Assembly: GCA_946615785.1 (NCBI GenBank)
Contig: CAMOIA010000089.1
Coordinates: 1-6,770 of the forward strand
Origin: an uncultured Clostridia bacterium
GTDB lineage: Bacteria > Bacillota > Clostridia > Christensenellales > Aristaeellaceae
Direction of reading: 5' to 3'
DNA length: 6,770 nucleotides
Each line of letters begins with the position of its first letter. Position 1 is the stretch's first letter. The translations under genes were made by a program, and so were the position numbers. The notes beneath the pieces were generated by a model. The model was given only the letters and a program-made list of their open reading frames with translations, did not search any database and had not been told where the DNA came from. Below are positions 1 to 5,462 of the stretch, piece after piece.

Positions 1-52
1 CCTACGAATGAGGGAGTCAAAGTCCCTTGCCTTACCGCTTGGCTACACCCCA
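1..52 (-). tRNA. tRNA-Gln (anticodon TTG), 3' end cut off by window edge
   Basis: Read on the minus strand, the sequence starts with the 5' acceptor strand TGGGGTG (46-52). The D arm, a 5-bp anticodon stem (AGGGA/TCCCT) and loop CTTTGAC with anticodon TTG (18-20) follow. A 5-nt variable region and the 5' half of the T stem (GTAGG, 1-5) complete what is visible. The T loop, the 3' T stem and the 3' acceptor strand lie outside the window. It is the last visible member of an Arg-His-Gln cluster and is probably co-transcribed from the promoter at 287-315. Confidence 0.93.
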
Positions 53-84
53 ACGTCTTCGATGACCCCCAGGAGGGAAAAAAG

Positions 85-158
85 GGTGGGAGGTGGGGCT
101 CGAACCCACGATTTCCAGAGCCACAATCTGGCGCTCTAGCCACTGAACTACACCCACC
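85..158 (-). tRNA. tRNA-His (anticodon GTG)
   Basis: A full cloverleaf can be folded on the minus strand. It has acceptor GTGGGTG (151-157), D stem GTTC/GAGC, anticodon stem CCAGA/TCTGG around loop TTGTGGC with anticodon GTG (122-124), and T stem GTGGG/CCCAC around TTCGAGC. A G at 158 can serve as the histidine-specific G-1, facing discriminator C73 at 85. That G-1:C73 pair is the identity element used by HisRS. The acceptor stem has one apparent U6-U67 mismatch. CCA is not encoded; the gene is followed by CTT. Confidence 0.96.
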
Positions 159-172
159 ATAGATCAAAAAGG

Positions 173-246
173 CGCGCCTGAAGGGATTCGAACCCCCGGC
201 CCACGGCTTAGAAGGCCGTTGCTCTATCCAGCTGAGCTACAGGCGC
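173..246 (-). tRNA. tRNA-Arg (anticodon TCT)
   Basis: A complete cloverleaf folds on the minus strand. It has acceptor GCGCCTG/CAGGCGC, D arm with GCTC/GAGC, and anticodon stem ACGGC/GCCGT around loop CTTCTAA with anticodon TCT (210-212). The T loop is TTCGAAT and the discriminator is G at 173. The T stem is GGGGG/CCCTT with two G-U pairs. The tRNA reads AGA (and by wobble AGG) arginine codons. It is the promoter-proximal gene of the cluster, about 35 nt downstream of the predicted transcription start, and CCA is not encoded. Confidence 0.97.
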
Positions 247-286
247 CCGCGCAGCCGCCAGGCAGATGCCTTGCTGACAATGTGGT

Positions 287-315
287 ATATTAGCACATTC
301 CCCATGCCTTGTCAA
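287..315 (-). promoter_or_regulatory. sigma-70/SigA-type promoter of the tRNA cluster
   Basis: On the minus strand, TTGACA (310-315) is separated by exactly 17 bp from TAATAT (287-292). The -35 box is a perfect consensus match and the -10 box matches at five of six positions. Transcription should start near 280, giving a short leader before the 5' end of tRNA-Arg at 246. No operator-like repeat was seen nearby, consistent with a strong constitutive stable-RNA promoter. Confidence 0.9.
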
Positions 316-479
316 GCCATTTGAAGTGCCTGATACAAATATTCCGGCAGGGCAGCCGGTCGGCAACCGTGTTTCGCTTGTACCGGGCCAAGGGAATGAG
401 AGCTTTGCGTCCCAGAAAACCCGCATGGGATCTGCTGATGATAAATCTCTCGTTTTTCCCCCTTGCGCGGCGTTTTTCT

Positions 480-508
480 TTGCTTTTCCGTCCGCCTGGG
501 CGTATAAT
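480..508 (+). promoter_or_regulatory. SigA-type promoter of the ATPase-dnaD-loader operon
   Basis: A perfect TATAAT -10 box (503-508) lies 17 bp downstream of TTGCTT (480-485), which keeps the TTG half of the -35 consensus. A start near 515 gives a leader of about 33 nt that holds the AGGCGGAG ribosome-binding site (531-538). The site falls inside the upstream in-frame extension of the ATPase ORF. That supports the downstream TTG start codon over the ATG at 326. Confidence 0.75.
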
Positions 509-547
509 AGAAAAACAACGGTCGAACGGAAGGCGGAGATTTTCAGC

Positions 548-2917
548 TTGAGAAACGAACCTGTGGAACTTGAGCGCGACGACAGAGCGCCCGCAGACCT
601 CGTCTACACAAGGCCCGAGGGCCTGAATGATGCAGAGGTGAAGGAGCGCCTTGCCGGCGGCAAAAGCAACAAAAGCACTGCCGAGGCAGGCAAAAGCTTT
701 CTTCGCATCGTCAGGGAACACAGCCTGACGCTTTTCAACCTGCTCAACATCGGCATGGCCGTCATGCTGGCCCTGGTCGGCGCGTACCGCAACATGCTCT
801 TTTTGGGCGTCGTGTTCTCAAACGTGCTCATCGGCACGGTGCAGGAAGTGCGCGCCATGCGGGCCGTTCGGAAAATGAAGCTCAAGAGCGAAGCCCCCGT
901 CACCGCCCTGCGCAACGGCCGGGAAACCCCCGTTTCTCCGGAAGTTCTTGTAGAGGGCGATCTTGTGATCCTGCACCAGGGCGACCAGGTGCCCGCGGAC
1001 GCCGTGGTTCTATCGGGCTTTGCCTCCGCCAACGAAAGCCTGGTCACCGGCGAAAGCCGTCCGATCCCCAAGCACGCAGGTGACTGCCTGCTTTCCGGCG
1101 CCTTCGTTTCCGCGGGACACGTCACCGCCCAGCTCTACAGGGTCGGGGACGAAAGCTACATCAGCCGCCTGCAAAAAAGCGCTGGCCGTCTGAAACACCC
1201 CGTTTCCCAGCTTCTGACGGATATGCGCAAGCTGGTCAGGGTAGCTTCCACGCTCATGCTGCCCATCGCCGCGCTGCTTTTTGCCAAGCAGTATTTCTAC
1301 CTGCATCAGCCCCTTGAGGAAACCGTTCCGCGCGTCGTCGCCTCCATGGTGGGCATGCTGCCCGAGGGATTGATCCTGCTCACGTCCATGGCGCTGACGG
1401 CGGGCGTTGTGCGCCTTGGGCGCAAAGGCACCCTGATCAACCACCTGTACGGCATCGAAAGCCTCGCGCGCGTCGACATGCTGTGCCTGGACAAAACCGG
1501 AACGCTCACGAGCGGCGAAATGACGCTGGACAGGCTCGTAGCAGACGAAGCGGACGAAAAAGAAGCTGCCTCGGCCTTTTCCCGCTTTCTGGGCGCGCAG
1601 GAGGACTTTTCCCCCACCCTGCGGGCACTGAAAGCCGCCTTTCCGCCGGCCCGGGAAAAAGCAAGGGTGCTGCTTCCCTTTTCTTCCGAGCGCAAATGCT
1701 CCGGTGCCGCGTTCGCGGACGGCAGGGTTTTCATTCTGGGCGCGCCAAGCATCATTTTAGGCGGCGCGTTCACCGAAGAAAGACAGCAGAAGGTCAGGTC
1801 GTTTGCGGAAGAAGGCCTTCGCGTGCTGTGCCTTGCGGAGGCGGACGGGATGTGGACGGAATCAGCCCTGCCCTGTGTTTCCCGTGTGCTCGGCTATGCG
1901 CTCATCCGCGATCAACTCCGGGCCAACGTCAAAGAAACCCTTTCCTATTTTAAGGAGCAGGGCGTCGGGCTGCGCGTCATCAGCGGGGACGACCCTGTGA
2001 CCGTAAGCCGCATCGCGCTTTCCGCCGGCATTGACGGCGCGGACCGCTATGCCGACGTTTCCAGCCTGCGGGCCGACACCCCGATGGAGGAAATCCGCGC
2101 GCTCGTGCGCGACAAGGTCGTGTTCGGCCGCGTATCGCCGGAGGGCAAGTGCCTGCTGGTGGAAGCGCTGCGGGAGGAAGGGCACATCGTCGGCATGACC
2201 GGCGACGGCGTGAACGACATTCCCGCCATGCAGCGCAGCGACTGCGCCATCGCCATCGGCTCCGGCAGCGACGCCGCGCGGAAAACCGCGCAGGTGATAT
2301 TGCTGAACGACGATTTTTCCGCCCTGCCCGGCGTTGTGAACGAAGGCCGCCGCGTCATCAACAACATTTCCCGCTCGGCGACCCTCTTCCTTGTGAAAAC
2401 ACTCTATTCCTTCGCGCTGAGCGTACTCATCCTCTTTATCCGCGCGGTCTATCCCTTCCGGCCCGTGCAGCTTACACTGCTTTCCAGCCTGACGATCGGC
2501 ATTCCTTCCTTTATTCTGGCCTTTGAGCCGGACGAGGCACGTGTGAGCGGACATTTCCTGAAGAAAGTCATCCTGCGGGCCATTCCCGGCGGCCTTGCGG
2601 TGACCATCTGCGCGTTCGTGTGTGCCAGCCTTGAAAAAATCTGGAGCGCTGACGTCTGCTCCTCCATCGCCACCCTTTCCGCCGGCTGCTGCGGCCTTAC
2701 CGTACTGCTGCTTTTGTGCCTGCCGCCCACAAAGCTGCGCGCAACGGTGTTTACCCTTTGTGCCGCGGCGCTGATCCTGATCTTTGTTTTCTTCGGTCAG
2801 CTCGTGTACCTGGTACCGCTTACGCAGGAACAGGGCCTCGTGCTCGCCGGGCTCTGCGCTTTTTCCGTGATCCTCATCTCGCTGTCGACGCGCGCCGTAA
2901 AACGCCACGTGACCTGA
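548..2917 (+). CDS. CtpE-like cation-transporting P-type ATPase (HAD-IC family)
   Basis: This is a polytopic membrane pump that uses ATP, through an aspartyl-phosphate intermediate, to move cations. It has 789 residues when started at TTG 548. AGGCGGAG lies 9 nt upstream, and the ATG at 326 would place the promoter within the coding region; GTG 563 is an alternative start. Seen in the protein: actuator loop TGES 167-170, membrane motif PEGL 272-275 in the fourth transmembrane segment, and phosphorylation motif DKTGT with Asp315. Further on are nucleotide-domain KCSG (Lys383), SGDD near 479-482, GRVSPEGK with Lys534, and hinge TGDGVND 551-557. About ten hydrophobic segments occur: two before the actuator, two before Asp315, and six after about residue 610. 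No N-terminal metal-binding Cys motif is present. The spacing, the short nucleotide domain, MVGMLPEGL and SLTIGIPSFILAF resemble mycobacterial CtpE, implicated in Ca2+ uptake. The substrate here is not shown by sequence. The residue before ESLVTGES is Asn where Asp or Glu is usual. dnaD follows after 13 bp. Confidence 0.93.
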   Translation: MRNEPVELERDDRAPADLVYTRPEGLNDAEVKERLAGGKSNKSTAEAGKSFLRIVREHSLTLFNLLNIGMAVMLALVGAYRNMLFLGVVFSNVLIGTVQEVRAMRAVRKMKLKSEAPVTALRNGRETPVSPEVLVEGDLVILHQGDQVPADAVVLSGFASANESLVTGESRPIPKHAGDCLLSGAFVSAGHVTAQLYRVGDESYISRLQKSAGRLKHPVSQLLTDMRKLVRVASTLMLPIAALLFAKQYFYLHQPLEETVPRVVASMVGMLPEGLILLTSMALTAGVVRLGRKGTLINHLYGIESLARVDMLCLDKTGTLTSGEMTLDRLVADEADEKEAASAFSRFLGAQEDFSPTLRALKAAFPPAREKARVLLPFSSERKCSGAAFADGRVFILGAPSIILGGAFTEERQQKVRSFAEEGLRVLCLAEADGMWTESALPCVSRVLGYALIRDQLRANVKETLSYFKEQGVGLRVISGDDPVTVSRIALSAGIDGADRYADVSSLRADTPMEEIRALVRDKVVFGRVSPEGKCLLVEALREEGHIVGMTGDGVNDIPAMQRSDCAIAIGSGSDAARKTAQVILLNDDFSALPGVVNEGRRVINNISRSATLFLVKTLYSFALSVLILFIRAVYPFRPVQLTLLSSLTIGIPSFILAFEPDEARVSGHFLKKVILRAIPGGLAVTICAFVCASLEKIWSADVCSSIATLSAGCCGLTVLLLLCLPPTKLRATVFTLCAAALILIFVFFGQLVYLVPLTQEQGLVLAGLCAFSVILISLSTRAVKRHVT

Positions 2918-2930
2918 ATTCGGAGGCCTT

Positions 2931-4379
2931 ATGTTTCAGTTGGATGCCGCCGCCGAAATGCTCGGCGTGACCCCGGTGGAGAACCTGTTCATCCGAGACT
3001 ATCTGCCCGCGGCCAAGGGCGACCAGGTAAAGGTGTATCTTTTCGCCCTCTACCAGGCGCATCGGGGCGGCCGCTTCACCGTGGAGGACGCGGCGAGGGA
3101 TTTGGACATGCAGGTGAGCGAAATCGAAAGCGCGCTTCGCTACTGGGAGCGGCGCAGGCTGATCACCCGGGAGCAGAACGACCCTCCGCTCTACACGGTC
3201 CACAGCGCCCTGCAGGGACCGGGCGACGGCCTGGCCCAGAGGGAGGACGCCTCCTACGTGGACTTCGCCGAAAGCGTGTACGCGGCTTTCGGCGACCGCA
3301 GGAAGGTGCGCCCGGGCGAAATCGCCGCGGCCTGGGAATGGGTGCAGGAGATCGGCCTGAGCCCGGAAGCGGTGCTGATGCTCATCAACCACATGATCGC
3401 CGCCTCCGGCCCGCAGTTTTCCTTCCGCAAAGCGGAAAGCACCGCCGCGGCCATGCGCGAAGGCGGCGTTGTGACCGCGGAGGACGCCGAGAGCTGGCTG
3501 AAAAACGACCAGGCCACCCGGAAGGGCGCGGACGCTGTGCTCAGGGCCCTGGGACGGCGCGGGCGCTTTGCCAGCGACGCGGAGCTTGCCCTTTACCGGA
3601 AATGGCGCGAGGAATGGAATTTCTCGCACGAGGCCATCCTGGAAGCAACGAAGGAAACCACAAAGGGCGACGCCACCTTCGCCTATCTTGACGGCATTCT
3701 CTCCGGCCTTCGCACCCGCGGCGCCGGCGGAAGCGCCAGCGACGTGAAGGAAACCCTGAAATCCGAACAGGATGTATATGCCCTTGCCAGGGAAGCGCTG
3801 GGCGGCCTTCGTCCCCAGCTTGCCAGAAGCGTCATCGTGAACCTCTACCAGCAGTGGCGGCTGACCTTCCCGCACGAGGTGCTCGTGCTCGCAGGCCAGG
3901 AATGCCGCAGAGCGGGCGGCGGCGCGGAGGATATGGCCATGCTGCTGGACGCCTGGGAGAAAAAGGGCCTGAAGGACGAGAACGCCGTCCGCGAATATCT
4001 GGACCGTTTCCGCGCCGACAACGCGGACCTGAAGGAAATCTTCGCGCAGTGCGCCCTCAGCCAGCGCCCCACGCAGCGCGACCGCGCCTGGCTTCGCGCC
4101 TGGCGGGAGAAGGGCATGGGACAGGAGCTCCTGCTCTTTGCGGCGGAAAAAGCGCGCGGCATTCAGGGCAACAAGCTCAGCTATATCGACAAGGTGCTCA
4201 GCGCCTGGCACGAAGACGGCATCCGCAGCCTGGACCAGGCGAAGGCCGCGGCTCCCCAGGGGAAACCGTCCCGTCAGGTGAGCGCCCAGCAGTATCGGCA
4301 GCGCGTGTATACAGAAGAAGAGCTTTCCGGCGCGTCGGGCGACCTGATGCGCGAGGCCATGGAGGAAACCGATGAATAA
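2931..4379 (+). CDS. DnaD-family replication initiation protein with expanded C-terminal repeats
   Basis: This is probably a primosomal protein that acts with DnaA or PriA and the helicase loader at origins and restarted forks. Residues about 14-92 form a winged-helix region (LFIRDYLPAA, then KVYLFALYQAH, ending in LYTVHS), like the DnaD N-terminal DDBH1 domain. After it I see four degenerate copies of a DnaB_2/DDBH2-like unit, at about 109-192, 199-262, 278-358 and 365-438. Each has an aromatic or Trp-rich helix, then an acidic helix such as SPEAVL, SHEAIL, PHEVLV or GQELLL, and ends near a YxxxxLxxW-like motif. The fourth copy is canonical (YIDKVLSAW, 418-426). The C-terminal tail is charged and begins QYRQRVYTEEEL. 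B. subtilis DnaD is about 232 residues with one such unit, so this 482-residue protein is long. GGAGG (2922-2926) precedes the ATG by 4 nt. The gene follows the ATPase by 13 bp and overlaps the helicase-loader gene by 8 bp. Confidence 0.88.
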   Translation: MFQLDAAAEMLGVTPVENLFIRDYLPAAKGDQVKVYLFALYQAHRGGRFTVEDAARDLDMQVSEIESALRYWERRRLITREQNDPPLYTVHSALQGPGDGLAQREDASYVDFAESVYAAFGDRRKVRPGEIAAAWEWVQEIGLSPEAVLMLINHMIAASGPQFSFRKAESTAAAMREGGVVTAEDAESWLKNDQATRKGADAVLRALGRRGRFASDAELALYRKWREEWNFSHEAILEATKETTKGDATFAYLDGILSGLRTRGAGGSASDVKETLKSEQDVYALAREALGGLRPQLARSVIVNLYQQWRLTFPHEVLVLAGQECRRAGGGAEDMAMLLDAWEKKGLKDENAVREYLDRFRADNADLKEIFAQCALSQRPTQRDRAWLRAWREKGMGQELLLFAAEKARGIQGNKLSYIDKVLSAWHEDGIRSLDQAKAAAPQGKPSRQVSAQQYRQRVYTEEELSGASGDLMREAMEETDE

Positions 4380-5343
4380 AGAGCATTACCGTCTTCTGAT
4401 GGCGGAATATGAAGCGCAGCGCATGAAAAACGCCGCTCTTGAGGACGCGCGCCTGGACGAAATCCGGGAGAATGCGCCGGACGTCGCCGCGCTTGTGGAC
4501 AAGCGGCACCAGATGATCCTCGGCGGCATCCAGAAAATCTTCGAAAACGGCAAAAGCGCCGATGTGGAGCAGGTGATGCGCGATTACAACGCGCGCATCC
4601 GCGAAGCCCTGGTCCGCGCGGGCTACGACGCGGACTACCTGCAGCCGCAGTACCGCTGTCCCATCTGCCGCGACACAGGCCTTGTCGGCGACAGCATCCG
4701 CACCGAATGCCAGTGCTTTATCAAGCGCCTTCGCGAAATGGACGAGCAGGACGACGGCGGCGCGGGCTTTGAACGGTTTGATCCCTCCGTCTTTCCGGCC
4801 GATCCTCTGCCGGGCACGGAAGTGACCCAAAGGATGTACATGAAGACCGTGCGGAAAAAATGCGAGCAGTATGCCGACGCCTATCCAGAGGGACTTAAAA
4901 ACCTGTGCCTGCACGGTTCCTCCGGCCTTGGCAAAACCTTTCTGATGCGGTGCGTGGCAAAGCGCCTGCGCGAACGCGGCCTGGACGCCGTGTACGTGAC
5001 CGCCTACAAGCTGCTGGACGATTTGCGCAGCGAATATTTCCGTCCCGGCAGCCGCGACACGCAAGCCTATTTCGAGGCCGACCTTCTTTTGATCGACGAT
5101 CTGGGCATGGAACCGCTGTTTGAAAGCATCACGGTGGAAACGTTTTACAACGTTCTTAACGAACGCACGCTCAGAAACCTCGGCACCGCGGTCTCCACTA
5201 ACCTTTCCCGCGTGGAAATGGAAAAACGGTACACCGAACGCTTCACGAGCCGCCTGCTGGACGGCCGCGTGTGCCTCGACGTTCCGTTTTACGGAAAGGA
5301 CATCCGCCTGCGCCGCCCGGGTGCGGAAAACGGCGCAGACTGA
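4372..5343 (+). CDS. DnaI/DnaC-like helicase loader, AAA+ ATPase with zinc-binding N-terminal region
   Basis: This cytoplasmic ATPase is expected to load the replicative helicase onto DNA, working with the DnaD-like protein encoded just upstream. Residues 1-90 are helical and charged. A Cys cluster follows: CPIC (Cys96, Cys99) and CQC (Cys113, Cys115), a probable zinc site as in Firmicutes DnaI-type loaders. The AAA+ core has Walker A GSSGLGKT (182-189), Walker B LLLIDDLG (Asp242, Asp243), a sensor-1-like STN (275-277), and arginines in ERFTSRLLDG (Arg290, Arg294) that may act in trans. It ends with FYGKDIRLRR, typical of this family. The length of 323 residues fits DnaI (about 311). The start ATG 4372 has GGAGG (4361-4365) 6 nt upstream and overlaps the dnaD stop, indicating translational coupling. 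IstB-type transposition ATPases share this fold, but no istA or IS element is adjacent and the DnaD partner favours a chromosomal loader. Confidence 0.93.
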   Translation: MNKEHYRLLMAEYEAQRMKNAALEDARLDEIRENAPDVAALVDKRHQMILGGIQKIFENGKSADVEQVMRDYNARIREALVRAGYDADYLQPQYRCPICRDTGLVGDSIRTECQCFIKRLREMDEQDDGGAGFERFDPSVFPADPLPGTEVTQRMYMKTVRKKCEQYADAYPEGLKNLCLHGSSGLGKTFLMRCVAKRLRERGLDAVYVTAYKLLDDLRSEYFRPGSRDTQAYFEADLLLIDDLGMEPLFESITVETFYNVLNERTLRNLGTAVSTNLSRVEMEKRYTERFTSRLLDGRVCLDVPFYGKDIRLRRPGAENGAD

Positions 5344-5378
5344 AATCCGCCCCTGAAGCGGCGAAAAACGCCCGGCAC

Positions 5379-5401
5379 AAAAAAAGCAGCCGAAGCTGCT
5401 T
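5379..5401 (-). terminator. intrinsic terminator of the sigI-rsgI transcript
   Basis: On the minus strand, AAGCAGC and GCTGCTT form a 7-bp stem closed by the very stable C(UUCG)G tetraloop, followed by a run of T. Seven A residues at 379-385 of the 5000 block (5379-5385) form the T tract on that strand. It lies about 60 nt downstream of the rsgI stop codon and 36 bp beyond the stop of the convergent helicase-loader gene. Read on the plus strand, the same hairpin lacks an immediate T tract. Confidence 0.9.
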
Positions 5402-5462
5402 GAATGCTCTTTTCAGGCGCAAAGCCTTTTGTCAGATCTTCCCGATGCCGTCAGATGCATCT

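Larger units (their letters stand above)
247..547. other. divergent intergenic region between the tRNA cluster and the ATPase operon
   Basis: This 301-bp stretch carries the leftward tRNA promoter (287-315) and the rightward ATPase promoter (480-508). Between them (about 316-479) I recognise no gene, RNA gene, riboswitch or strong hairpin. The stretch 326-547 is open in the frame of the ATPase gene. Its translation there shows no family resemblance and contains the promoter, so I treat it as non-coding. Only weak short inverted repeats occur, such as TCCCA/TGGGA around an 11-nt loop near 400-432. Confidence 0.75.

Noticed and set aside
316..479. Possible small RNA or riboswitch upstream of the ATPase
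   Set aside because: I checked for resemblance to SRP RNA, tmRNA and a metal riboswitch such as yybP-ykoY and saw no conserved core. The stretch also lies upstream of the predicted plus-strand transcription start.
1862..2908. 348-codon ORF on the minus strand opposite the ATPase gene
   Set aside because: It lies entirely antisense to a gene with intact catalytic motifs. Its composition (runs of H, G, Q, D, R) is typical of GC-rich shadow frames, and no family motif is seen.
2874..4211. 445-codon ORF on the minus strand opposite the DnaD-family gene
   Set aside because: It is an antisense shadow caused by GC-biased third positions. It shows no recognisable domain, and the plus-strand gene has family motifs and good ribosome-binding sites.
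4198..5064. 288-codon minus-strand ORF opposite the helicase-loader gene
   Set aside because: It is antisense to an ORF with Walker A, Walker B and Cys motifs. Its translation is biased and unrecognisable.
4372..5343. IstB transposition helper ATPase
   Set aside because: The fold is shared, but there is no adjacent istA transposase and no terminal inverted repeats. The overlap with a DnaD-family gene indicates a chromosomal helicase loader.
5404..5462. Short direct repeat GTCAGAT (twice) and weak hairpin AGGC-GCAAA-GCCT
   Set aside because: Both are too short and weak to support a function, and stronger terminators flank them on both sides.
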